64,000 nt of DNA from Apostichopus japonicus (lineage: Eukaryota > Echinodermata > Holothuroidea > Aspidochirotida > Stichopodidae). Location of the stretch: contig NC_092580.1 of assembly GCF_037975245.1 (NCBI RefSeq), positions 3,012,501-3,076,500 on the forward strand, given 5' to 3'. This document shows, in pieces, positions 1 through 13,400 of this stretch. Numbering within the stretch: position 1 is the first letter of the stretch; each line of letters starts with the position of its first letter. The position numbers were made by a program, and so were the translations under genes. The notes beneath the pieces were generated by a model. It saw only the letters and a list, made by a program, of their open reading frames with translations. It was not told the origin of the DNA and did no database searches.

Positions 1-1039
1 GATTCTTAACTGCAGTATCCCTTTAAATGAATGCTTATTAGTTATTGCTACGTGCATATCAGCATCTGTAAACAATAATGTGGATATCATTGTACTTCAA
101 CCTTTGCGTAAATAAATTTACCAGATATGCGACTCATGCTGATACAGAGCAGACCAAACTTGTAACCAGATATTGCAGAGAAAAATGTGTGAGTCATTTC
201 ATTGTCATGTTAATTGTTCATGCTCAAACGTTATGATGTGTGGTGAATATTCTGTAGCGTGTTACCTTTAGAGCTATACTGTCACTTGATATTGATTATG
301 TTATTTCCTTATCTTGCCAAACTGTCACAGCTGAGATGCCAGCTTTACAGCATTCTTATTGAACACATGATGAACATTAGTAACATACTCTTTGCATCAA
401 TTAAAGTCTCTTTTTACTACTATGCAATTAGCATGGAGACATCGGGCACACACGTAACACAAGAAGCTACACATGCATATTTTCTTTTATCAAAGGGGCC
501 TCTGCGAATACTATATTTGTTTCTATATGTTAATAATGGATTATTGTTTGACATTTATCGATGGTAGTAACTTGCACCCATCTTTTCCAGGTAGTGTAAC
601 ATGTCGAAATTTAATTGGACTCAAGATGCAACTTTACGACACAATGTGTCTCTTTTGCAACAATTTATTGAAATGCTGCCGATAAAATAACGTCATTTAA
701 CAGTCAGCTCTCATGATCAGTGAATGTAGGAGTTGTCAAATTTTACAAGCTTCAGTTAATATAAGCCAAATTAATCAGAAATTATATTAAAATGTAAAAA
801 TTAAAGAAAATCAGGAATTCACACATGGTCGGAAGTCATATAGTCGTTATCTTAGTTCGCAATACTTTTCTTGCCATCCAAGTTCATGCCTCTGTGGTTC
901 AAAAGGATTGCATTTATTATCCTCTACCGTATCCAGCTGAATATAAAAGCAAACACAGAATAAAATGAAAAACCTAAGTCAAAACATATGGCAATTAGTG
1001 ACGTGCGTGATAGTATGTAATATGTTTTTTTTCACGCGG

Positions 1040-1045
1040 TTTATT
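1040..1045 (-). terminator. Candidate polyadenylation signal of the pseudokinase gene
   Basis: AATAAA on the minus strand (TTTATT on plus), about 295 nt past the stop codon. It is the nearest canonical signal I noticed. The rest of 1-1337 shows no convincing exon. Confidence 0.35.
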
Positions 1046-1337
1046 TAATTTATGGGTCAATTAAAGCAATATATGCTAAGCGAGTTCTAATGTTGGAGAA
1101 CAAAATACATTTGTTGTTGTTATCTCGACGTCTCCTCTTTGGGAAATTAAAAGAATTGAATGTTTTGTTTTTAATCTGCTTACCCAACAAAGTCTAACAG
1201 TACACAAAACTGCACCATGCCCAGGGTGAACATTAATTTGTTTCCTAAGTTCACGATATTTGTTGTAATGTAAAAGTTAAACAGTGCTTCCTACTAGTAG
1301 TCTTAGAGTAATTCAGTCCTAGTAGAATTCATCATAT

Positions 1338-1446
1338 TTACTGAAAGGTACAAAGTGTCTTATTGTTTACCATTACGACTTTAACATCTTCAATCGATGG
1401 ACGATTCTCAGCCCGATGGGCAAGACACAGTTGCATGACTTCACAA
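1338..1446 (-). CDS. Pseudokinase gene exon 13: alphaH-alphaI and stop
   Basis: 109 nt from phase 2 to a TAA at 1338-1340. C-E-V-M-Q-L-C-L-A-H-R-A-E-N-R-P-S-I-E-D matches the end of a tyrosine kinase domain (M-x-x-C-W-x-x-x-x-x-x-R-P-x-F). The tail after it is only about 16 residues, so there is no long C-terminal signalling tail. Confidence 0.75.
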
Positions 1447-4400
1447 CTGAAAACAAAATTGAGGAAAGGAGTTAAAGTTAAAGTTAAGATAGGGCACGTG
1501 AAGAAAATTTAGGAAAATAACATAGTTTTCAGCTTGCTTACAGTCTTTCTGGTAGATGAGACTCTTGAAGCGACATTCTCAGTTGGCGATTCATTTCAAA
1601 TTCATCCTGAACAACTATTGATTGGACAGTATCACAACCTAATTAAAGAAAGAAAAATATATGTTAATGCATGAATACGGTGTTGTAAGCTATATAGTTC
1701 TCATTAAAAGTTTTTATTTTTAAATTAGGTTCATACGTTGCCTGTGTATGTATTTAAAATGTACAGAATTATTTAATTGCTTAGTGTTCTATTTACTCAT
1801 ATTTATTAAGACCTAACACGATGCAAACGTTAATTGTACTGGAGAAAGGAACTGAAACGGTACCTCCATGAAATATTTCCCAGAATGCAATGCCAATCGC
1901 CCATACGTCACTCGATGTTTTATATTCACTAGATATCCTGCTTTCGGGAGGCAATAACCATGAACGTTCTTCGTCCTGTAAATATTAATTAATGTAAACT
2001 AACATGTAACGAAGTCAATTCATTTGTCAAATGCTTCTTCATTTTTAGTATTATTCACTTTATATTTTACCGGACATTTCTCTGCTGTAAAAACTTGCAG
2101 TTGCAATGGCGTGGCAAAAAAAGTAAATGGGACACCATAATAACATTTTAAAGTGTCACCTATACGTTAAACGTGATTGACTTTATCATTCATCGCGCTT
2201 TTGTATTGGATTGTGAAGCTGCAGGAGCAGGGCCGGATTTACCAATGGGCAACGTGGGCAGCTGCCCACGGGCCTCCACAACAAGGGGCCTCCACATAGT
2301 TCATGAAAAAATATATATATAAGGGGAAATTTGAAGGAAAAAAATTAAATGTAGACTGACAAATATCATCAATCAAAATCATATTGCGCGCGGCATCCGC
2401 CATGCATACGCTTGAAGTCATATTCAATTTTAATTGTATCTCTTTCTGAATGGTAGAAACAGCTAAGTGGTTGTTTTCCCGTTATTGCAAATCACACGTC
2501 GGCAGACAAACATGATTGGCCTAATATCCAAAGTCATCAATCTCAACGTCTATTTTCTTTAGAACTACGTTAATGGTTTTGGTTGAAACATTTCAGTACA
2601 CCCTGACAGTGCGCCTGTCATCACCTCCCGCTAGGTTTCAGACAGGTATTGCTAATTGATTCTTTTCATGTGCAATGATGAAACAACTGTCTTCTCACCC
2701 CCTCTACACACACATACACAGGCCCGTGCGCGTCTGGGCAGTTGGCAATTGGCATTAACATGTTCGTCATGAATCATGTTAGTCCAGTCCAGCTCGTTCG
2801 TACTGAGAGTGAAAGAGGTTGTAGCAATTCCTTTTTACTTGTACTGAAAATTTTACAGGCAAACAGGCCTACATACCGTCATGAAAATTCTTCAGAAATC
2901 ACAAAATTTACTTCAGAAATCACAAAATACTGCACCATTTCGCATCCAAGAACCCTTAATTATTGGAAAAAAATCCAATACCCCTCCCCTTACACACCTC
3001 CCCCAGGACGGCGATCACTGGAGGGGGGGCCTCCACCACTGAAGGTTGCCCACGGGCCTCCACATGTCTAAATCCGGCCCTGTGCAGGAGAGTATGCACG
3101 GAGAGGAAACTTATATTCTCGCAAGATATGCATTTGTATAACCTTTGCATCTTTAGAATGGATGACAGATAACGATGACAGTTCAACAATGTCGCATTTC
3201 AAAGACACATATTAAGTAATATTTCCACGGTAGAACAAAAAAAAGTACCCCAGATCAAAACAATATCTAGTTATATGGACTTAGAAACAGAGTATTGGAA
3301 TAAGTTAACCATAGAGTTCTTACTTAACATTATCACATTGTGTACAGATCCACATAAAGTATTACTTTGTGGAACGTTTGCGGTATACTGTAATACAGTT
3401 TGACGTAAAACAATAGATAAAAAATATAAATAATGAACATATTGTTAATTACACTGGTAAATTCGTACTATGCGTGTCTCACCTTAGTATTATACACTGT
3501 CAGTACTGACTGTGCATCTTCTACAGGGCAGAAGTTGTACAACTTGCATCTACTATAGTTATCGACTAGAATCCATTTGATGCTCAAAAACGGATGACAA
3601 CACTGTAACATAATAATAATATGTTTAAGGTTAAAAACAAGAAATGGTTTTACAGAGGCATGCAATCAGGTTCTTTTTACCTTATGAACATTGATTTTAA
3701 GTGCAACTTATCATGCACATATTTGAAATAAAATAACATATATTTCTCCCAAATGGTAATTAAACCAGTTCGCTTACTCTGTAAAAGTCGAAAAAGAGGG
3801 CAATCCATGGAGTTGCATACCTCATCTCCTTCATGACCCTTGACATTTTAGTCCAAATTGACCTTTCGCCTAAATTAACTTTGATCTCGACCCTCAAGAA
3901 CCACATAAGTACTATTTTAAAATTATCTCATCACTCTCTACATATCGTGTGGTTAAATGACCATTTCCTACATGTTGACAAGCGGGAAATGGCACCTGCC
4001 GACTAAGATTGAACTTGATATGAATTCGGGTCTAGTAGTTCGCGACTCACTTTGTTTGCTCACTGACACACACTTACTCACATTTCTGATGTAGGGTGAT
4101 TTACAATATCTCATTTCACTATAAACCACATGTAGGATAGCAGATAATAAATATGCATTTCCAAGTGCAGAATGCTAAAAAAAATGCTGTGATGCGATCA
4201 TATGTAATTAGAACTGACCTAGTTTTAATGAATTATCAATCGTTAACAAGGGTTTGGGTCAAATATTTTAGAAAACATTAAACATTTGAAGCAGCATGGC
4301 TGCATAAGTACTTATTATTGTTTTAAAGTGGTGCATGTGTACTGTTGAAACAGCTCGCTTACCCCTTGTTGGGAAAGAAACCACATGCCATTCACAATAT

Positions 4401-7400
4401 CTAGTCCGTACTTCAAAGTATCTTCCAGGGTTGTTCCATCAACTACAGCACCAAAGTTAGCATAATCTGATAGTAGGTGTACCTCTAAAGATGTCACACC
4501 TACGTTTTCTTGTATCAGATAGAGCATACCTGTATTGGTGTACCATAGGACATTTAACATTAATGACAAAACATCAATGAAGTAGAAATGTCCTTTTAAC
4601 GATTACCATAAGGAATTGGTGTTTACAGCAATAGTGTCCAATTGGAATTCATATTATAATCACGTGTGTTTGAGATCGGGTTGAACTTGTCTTACATAAA
4701 GCAGTATGATCAAGAAAAAGGTAACTAATTTTAGGGTGTAATTTCACAAATTTGAAAAAGGGTTTCACCAGCAATTAGAGGTATACTTAGAACAGAAACT
4801 GTTTTTATTTTCATGTAATCGTGTTGAAAAGTTCGTTCACTATTATTAATCTAAAGTATACAATGTGGTTCTTAGTGAACTCTTGGCCTTATCTCTTATG
4901 ACAGTCTCTTTCGAGATATTTTTTTCGAATCTCCTAGCTTCTCCTACCTTCACTCTTGCAGTAACCGAGAGTCTTTAAAAGGTTCGCGTGATCTGGCATG
5001 TTGATCTTAACATATGTACAGTGATGCCATAAATGTTTCAGTTCCGGTGAAGAAGCAACTGAAAAAAATAAATAGATAACAAACTTGAGGGCAACGACTC
5101 ACGTTTAACACAAATGAATATTAATTACAGTGAATATGTGATGGAAATTACTCTTTTGCTAGCATTATATTTTCTTATTATACAGTTTGTGTTTGTCTTT
5201 GTATTGAGATACGAGAGGAGTGCGATTATGCAATATGGGAATTCATAACTAATGCGTTTTTTTTCTAAACGGTATATTCTTAGCATGGGATAGTGTTATC
5301 AATCTTTCCAATACAGCTCAATTAAAGTGCAAGACAGTGATATACACCATCTACAAACGATATTATTGTTTCTTGTTTTGTCCCTTCAACATCTCTTATT
5401 GTTTCAGTCCACCGACAGATTCCATTTCATCAGCTATCTTTTCAATGAAAGAAACATTTTGACGTGGGTATATTCCAGAGTTTACTCCATCATATGGGTT
5501 TTCAACGTCATCATAATCTGGGTAGAAACAGAAGGGAGATTATATCCATTGTGTAGCACAAATAAAACTGTTTTTTATCAAAAGAATATCAACCTGCCGC
5601 CGTGCTAAGTGTTCCTGAATGTTAAAGAGACTAACGTTAAAACACATCCATTATTTAGGAGCATTGTTTTAAAACATTTTACACAACAGTTGAATCTACG
5701 AAACGTTCCTCTGAAGACAACATGGGTGTTGTGTTTTTACTTTCTGTCAGCTGTGTTATGTTTAGACATATAGGAATTGCACTAGAAGCGAGGGAGAGAA
5801 ACAGAGAGATGTAATTATAACGAATCATTATACTTCTTTACACCATTTGCTAACACATACCAATATTAAGTACATTTGACACAACAATTATTTGTGTAAG
5901 TAGTTGACCACTGAGATACAAGGAGCGGCTACCTTAGTAACATACCAAGTATATACCAAGTCAAACATGTGTTCAGAACTCTTTCCGGTAACCGTGTTTC
6001 TTCGTATCACTTCTTGGATAACAAATCAACGCAATGAAGATTAAATAATTAGTTTTCTGTCATTAAATCAACATGAGCAGGAGTGAACTGTTGGTTCTGT
6101 ATTTCTGGCAAATCCATGCTATATGTTAGCATTAACGTCCTAAAATTTAAATTAAGGCACATTCAAGCATTCGAAATATATGCCTTCCAGCTAGTATTGA
6201 TATCTACCATGCTACTTAGATGGATGTATTTTACATAATGTAGTATACACGAATGCCATTTAAGAAGGATGTGGTTTCAAGATATATATTTTCTAAATTT
6301 TACAAGATAACTCTCTGTTACACACCCCATGGGAAGATTGCCACAAAGCGTTGCACGTGGTTACATATTTTTGACAAAAGAACTGTATTGGTCTGATAAT
6401 CACATGTTTGCACTTATTGACGAGATCAAATTGCTTGAAACCCATTTCTTTCTTGTGTAGTTATTGACGCTGGTAAGGCCTAAAGACTACGCTATACATA
6501 TAACGAATAAGTCACTGTGTTGTAATACAGTAATCATTCACCTAGCTAGGTCGGATAATCCCATTGCATTGACAACTTACATTCAGAACATTCAATAGCA
6601 CGGTTAATCTACAACTGTACAACAGTGGTTCAGCGTTCCTAAAAAATACGTGAAGTCTAGCATTTTTGACGGATCCATGTCCGCAAAACAGTACATGTCA
6701 AAAGAGATTTCGATACATTTAATATAACTTACTGAAGATAATTCGGTTTAATGAAGCAGCCTATATAGGAAAATGTTAAATTACATAGATTGCTAACGCA
6801 GTTGCTGTTATGATGCTTTATAGCATATGTAAATAAACGATGCTAGTTACCCATGAAGGAACCGTAGAAACTGCAGTCATCTTCAATGTGTCTGTCTGGG
6901 AATTGCGAAATGGATATGTGGCTGAGGAAATCAATTTGATATAGTTATGCATAATTTTTGGTCTATACTATCTCCACACTGCTGTCTCCAACTGGCATAT
7001 TTCACAGCCCACGTATAGCTCACGGAATAAAATGTCACATGATGTAAATGTTTAACGTCAATGTGCATTAAGTTTTCGGAGACACGTTTTGAACATTGGT
7101 CTTGCTTTGGCCACACAATCTTTGCATTTAACATTCATTCATACCATAAAGGCGATGGATGAGGTTTTTCCTATATGTATGTGCCAGTTTCAGTCATTGT
7201 GTCGTATCGGTACGTTTATAATAGGGAAAAGAATAGGGTTTTATTAAGGCTGACCTTTGAACTAAGGACGGTATTCGTCATAGCTACACACTATCACATA
7301 CCGTAAATACACTCATAACGTTTGAACTCCGTCGGCTTTTACAGTAATTTAAAATCATTTTAACCATTAACCTCGTGACCTTGCCGATCTATGTTTATTA

Positions 7401-10400
7401 CTACCATGTTATATTTTTATAAATGTTTGAGGGCCGTTGATGCCATCACACATATTTTTTTATTTAATCTACTGTGATTTCGATTACATACATCACTACA
7501 TCCCATATTCTGGCATTCCATACGAAATTTGATTAAGCATTTTCTCCAGCTGGTTGTATTGCAATGTTTTGACTTCGCTTTTGTAATTAGTTCACCAGAT
7601 GTCAGTTATTCTATACTATTTATACCATAGTAACAACTATCCTGCTTTCTAATGCGCTTCTTTCCTATTCTTGCAAGACATTTGAAACGATTTCAAACAT
7701 TGTGATAGAAAATTTACATTCCCGTGGCGCATTTTGGACCCAAACCTCCAAATCAAACTCCACCTAATGGTATCTTGTTACGATATGATACATTCAAACT
7801 AATGCACACTAAATTCAACATTTCTTTTTATTGCCACAAAGAGTGTTAGCTGGACAGCAGTTTAATCATTATTCAATGGTCAGTGAAGTACAGGAATATC
7901 CTTTGTCACATGTATGCGTTATATTATGTTAGTAAAGAGAGAAAGCATTACAATACAATTATCAGTAAACATGATGCTAGTCAATGTTTTAAAATAAGGG
8001 TAATACATCGTTCCTTTGCAAGCGACGCATAGATCGCTGTAAAGCTGTGAATAATAAAGAACATCGAAACTTTTTATAAGTAGCACGAAGAGTCGAACAA
8101 ATAGCTTATTGTATTTATACTTTAAAATGAGAGGTATTGTAGTATTTGCCTCGAAACTGGAACAGAAACTGTGAAGCGTTACAATGCTATTCTATGTTAC
8201 ATTGTTTCATCACAATTTTCAATTGAGGATGTAGGTTCGACAGATTCACGTGGTCAGACTTTTTTATTCAATCATTAAATATGTATATACAATATATTGC
8301 TAATCGTGCATTATTCTTTTATGGTAGCAGACACTCACCGTTGCACTTAAGAGAGACAAAAGTGATTATAAGCACAAGAATGAAACAGATTAAACCCGCA
8401 CTGGTGAAAGTGACCGTCATGATCATTTTAGGAAATGTTGCGGTGGATTGTATCACTGTAAAAGGTAACATAGTTTGAAAAAAAAGACGGAGGCACATTA
8501 ATATAACTAGTATGCTTGGAAGAAATGATAATTGACAACGAACACTTAAACTTATTATTTGGTAACAAAAATGATTACTTAGTACGTGGCATTACAGTAG
8601 CAAAGCTTAAGGTTTCTACCGAATTTGTAAGAACACTGTCTGTGTGTATCACTTTTTCCTCAACATCTGTAAAAAGACATCATTATTCAATGTTTTATCA
8701 AATTTAGATCAAAAAATTACGGTAAGCATTCAGTAAAGCTGATTCTGTGGCAATGAGGGAGAATATTATTCTACCTTATATGTTACTTCCTATTCTTTCC
8801 AAGCTAAACAGCAAATATTCGGTTTGATATGCTTCACGCGTGTAATCTGATGCATTCCCACTGGTACTAACACAACAGTATTCCGATACTAGACCTAATA
8901 TGTGTTGCTCTCTGTGAACCATTAATATAAATAGTTATAACTATATGAAGTAACTGTCATTATAATCAGTTGATATATTCTAATTCATATCTGAACATAC
9001 GTTACAAAATAACATAGTCTATTTAGTAAATCACACTTTTGGAGCAACCACAGACACTTGAAAAAAAACCTCTTAACTGTAGAGCACCACGTATTTTCTT
9101 ATTGATGATCGTATAAACAATCCACATCTTCAATTGAAAACTTGTCGATGTCTACACATGACCTTAATAAGAAAAAATACTGCAAACAAATTACTTTGTA
9201 AAAAAAAATTTTTTAATTCAAAGTACCTGTAATGTTCAACTTATATGTATATGTATCCCCTCCAAAAGAACATTTGTATGTACCGACATTAATCGGTGTA
9301 AAGGACTTAATATGTAGATAAGAAATGGTAGAACCCAACCTTTCTCCTTTAATATTATCAACTCCGATATCATTTGGAGTGAAATTTTCCGCATAAATGA
9401 TTTGAACATCAAACCACCAAGTAGGACTGGCTGAATGATTGCCTGACATATGACAGGAAATAGATATAGAGTTCCCGATGACAATTGTCTTTTCGACATA
9501 AACGTCTGACACTGTTGAAGAACAAAACAATTAACGCATTTATTAAAAAAGACATGATACTCCTTGTTTTAAAGATGTGAAACGCCTGTTATAGGTACAT
9601 TAATTGAACTGAACACATTAATTGTGACGTCATAGGAGGCGGGCCCGGTGCTCCGAAATAAAAACGAAGAAGAATAGGAGCTCAGTGACGACACACAATG
9701 TGGGAGAATTTGTTCCTACATATTTGAGATGGATACTGGTAAGGATGATTTGTGTTTTTAGATAACCACGAAGACTAAAAGACGGATCTTGAAGAAACCG
9801 ACCAGCAATTTATTCCTGTAAGTCTTAGTTAAGCCAGGCTGTAGTTATATAGTATTGTGTTCGTCTCGTCGAAATGTTAGCAAAGGTAATCGGTTTGCCT
9901 TAAATTTCGCTTAGTCTTCAATCTCTTTATAAATTAAATAGCTTGATGGTAACATAAGCTCAAAAATGTGTTAGTAATATGCAAAGTAACGTACAAGTGA
10001 AATCACGAAATGAGAATTTTTTTTGTATTAAGCATTAACTACAGAGCATTAACTGCAGAGTGAGCTACACATTGTGTAAGAGTGAATATTTTTCAACTTA
10101 CTGTGAACAAACAACACGAGGGACAGAGAATAACGACAACTTTCCCGAAGCTAGGACTGAGGGAAAGGAATTGCGTATTTTGCCACCAAACTATGTCTTG
10201 GAGGGTCGTAGTTTCTTTGTACTGGTAACTGGCCTTACACCACCAGTGTGTATACATACCACCACATTAATACTACTTACAAGCTCCCTGGCCCTTCAAT
10301 CTTAAACTCCTATCATGGTCTTTTCTATTTACTTGTTTTTAAGGTTATTAACCGAAATATTAGAAGATTTGCACTATGATATTATTCTTGTCATTTCCTT

Positions 10401-13400
10401 TTTCGGACTTAAGCAATGGGCACAAACGAGTTGTAGTCTGAGTAAAATTAACAAATGTCACATCAGTATAATGCCAACTGCACTTAAGAGCATTTGTTAT
10501 GTATCTGCTTTTAAAGTGGAAGGTGAATTAAAGTGGACAGGGGAAGAAGAACAAGATTTTTTTTTTTCACATTTGTGTATCTAATGACATCAGTCGTGAT
10601 TGCCTTAGGCAACCTTTATATAAAAACCGTATAAATTTCAAATCAACATAAAATAATCAACTACTGCATTGTTTATTGAAGCGTTCAATTACAGAAAACG
10701 AAATTAATGTCTAGTGACCGGTTGAAAGTAAACAATGAAATATAATCTTGGTAATGTTGCATCGATCAGTTATGTTAGAAAATAAAATAAAACATATTTA
10801 AATCACGTCTTTTAGTAGGCCCTTACTAACCTTACAGTGAAAAGAAGTGACATATATGATATACTTGTTTATTTACAACCATTCACCACAACCACTTTTT
10901 TTATAAAAGCGAAATAGGACCGTGGTCTCTTACTCTACTGTAGGTATCGCCTGTTGCAGTCAAGGTGGTTTACATTGCGCTTTAACTTGGATGTACACAT
11001 GTCAGACAGGAAATTGTCTTACGTTGGTAAAGCTAAGGCCGGTTCCGCTATCTGTTCTGTCAAAAGCTCAAGTAATGGAAACTTTCAAATGTTAAATATA
11101 AACTAAATCACTATAAGGTACTTGAAGTTCTAGGTACATTGTTAATTAGTATCAACGGCTCATTATATTTCACGTAGCAAATTGAGGTTCTTAACTAATT
11201 GAATTTATTAGCAACTACTATGTTTCTTTGTCTTTCACAATGCTCTGAGTATTGATATAATATTAACTTTTATGAGTGTGCTCTTTAACTTATTAATTGT
11301 GGTTTACTTGCTAAACGGACACAAACTTTCTCTTGCATTACGTTACAATGATATATCGGATTCTAAGTTATGCCTAATTTTAACCAAGCCATTATAACTT
11401 TTTGAGAGCTGTATTGTGTAAAAATTGGCATTTTTCTAATGGATGTAAATATATATTAACTTGGTAACGAAATTAACAATCTTGCAACAAGATACTCATT
11501 AAAGACAAAGTAAAAGAATGAAATATTGATCCTAAACTGTAAATACGATACAAGAGGGTACAAACATATATGAATTACTTCGAAAAACTATTCCTTATCA
11601 ATTTGGTCTGGTCCTGTCATCTAGGGGGCCTGCCTTTTTTTTCTGCAGAAGAAAGTCGTTAAGCACACTTCGATGGCTGGACCAAGAGATCCAACTAGTG
11701 ATATTATTTAGTTTTTGCATCGTTTGGAATTGCAGGATATTCGTAATTTCGGGGTTTCGTCATTTACGTATAGATTATTGAACAATCTTCTGCAGAGTAA
11801 CTTTTCATATTTCATATACAGACGGCTCCCGGCAGTTTCATTTTTTTGCAGAACCCTACCACCCTTTCACTGTTCCTCACAAAGCGATACCGGGCTGTAG
11901 AGGTGTTGAACTCATGACTGGCAATATTGGTTGCAAGCTAAGCATACAAACTATTAGGCATAATTTACAAAGCATTATATCAGCCTGTACTAGTTAAGTC
12001 TTATTGTTGTAAACATGCATGCTAAGGGTTTATGTGCTCGTTGGTGCCTAAGAAGAAGCCGACTACAACACATGCAACAATTGGGAAATTTAGACAAGAA
12101 TGCAGTTTGCAAAAGAAACTTATCATATGAAATATACAACTCCTTACCATGTTTTTAAAAAATATTTTGTCCATACTGTCCCTGAAAATTGCCTCATTTG
12201 GGCATACAGAAAAATTTTAGATGATGAATGAAAAGAAATTCATCTCTTTAAATGTTACGCCGATAGTGCAAAAGGATGACACGCTTTAAAGAGTTGTTAG
12301 CTTTGTGTTTGTATGAAAATTAAGCTTTTACCTGATTCTGTTAAAAAGCCGGGCACTCAGCAATGTTTTTTATTCTACTTTAAGGTCCTGAGATAACTTA
12401 CAACTTCCAACTAGTGATAGCCGTCGTTCATTCGTGCCTTTCCTGAAATTTAGATGATGAAGTCGTTACACTTTTACCTGAATGCAAGGGACTTCAGAAA
12501 GACCCTGTATCTCCGTGTAATACGTGAATGATATTCTTTATAATTTGGCTGTTAAATATTCCAACAAGCATACAACAGATTTAATATTGAGAAACTTTGA
12601 TGGGAAGGTATACGGGCCACTGTCGTGCCCGAAATGTCAAGCAACTGTTTGAGATAAATAAAATGTGGCAAGTATAACGTTTTGGCTAACAGTAGCAAGT
12701 AAATATATTGCAAGATGCCTTATATCCAAAACAATATTATCTGTCATAATAACATGGTTTGTAAACTGTTCCATAATTAAACCATTTCACCAAGTACTGA
12801 AAAATGTATGTCTATGAATGTTGCGACAATGAGGATTACGTGAGGATTATACAGTATACACAACAAGTCTGTCTATATCCAAACTAATACAAGTGAAAAC
12901 AACAAAACTAATAGGAATAGCCAATCTTTACTACAAATAAGATCTATGCATGCTAACTAGGGATGTTCCTTTGCTGTTATAGTGATTTTCCTGGTCGAAG
13001 CAGGAATACATATTTGGTTGACCAAACAAATAAGTCACAAAAGCTGGTTTGCAAAACGCCAGAAAGTGCAACAAAACTTACTCACCTGATACTGTTTTAG
13101 CAACAACACGTAGGTCTTTGCGAGAACTGGGCAGTGCCTTCCAGTCGTCGAGTGTTTTCCCAGATCAAATTACTGTTAAAAAAAAGTCTGTTAGAAAACA
13201 GAATTTTTCTGGCAGCAAAATTTCCAGGAATTTCTGCAATTCCAAATTGCAGATACTCTAGGTAAAGTGTACAGTCCAAATATGTTATTTATGCAATGTT
13301 TTGTCTTGAATTATAAAAGTCTTTGTCCGTAAAATTACTATAAATATATAATATTAATATGACCAGTTATTTAAAACTATATTTTATGTAAAATACAGAG

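Noticed and set aside
1-1337. Frames at 259-685 on the plus strand
   Set aside because: Overlapping short frames without motifs or splice signals; the region is 3' flank of the pseudokinase gene.
9512-9530. ATG at 9530 as start of a separate shorter receptor gene
   Set aside because: The ATG lies in the polypyrimidine tract of a strong acceptor and has no signal peptide. Phase 1 at 9511 joins the upstream Ig exons.
10060-10584. Two adjacent plus-strand frames of 81-89 codons
   Set aside because: No recognisable motif, no splice context, inside a minus-strand intron of AT-rich sequence.
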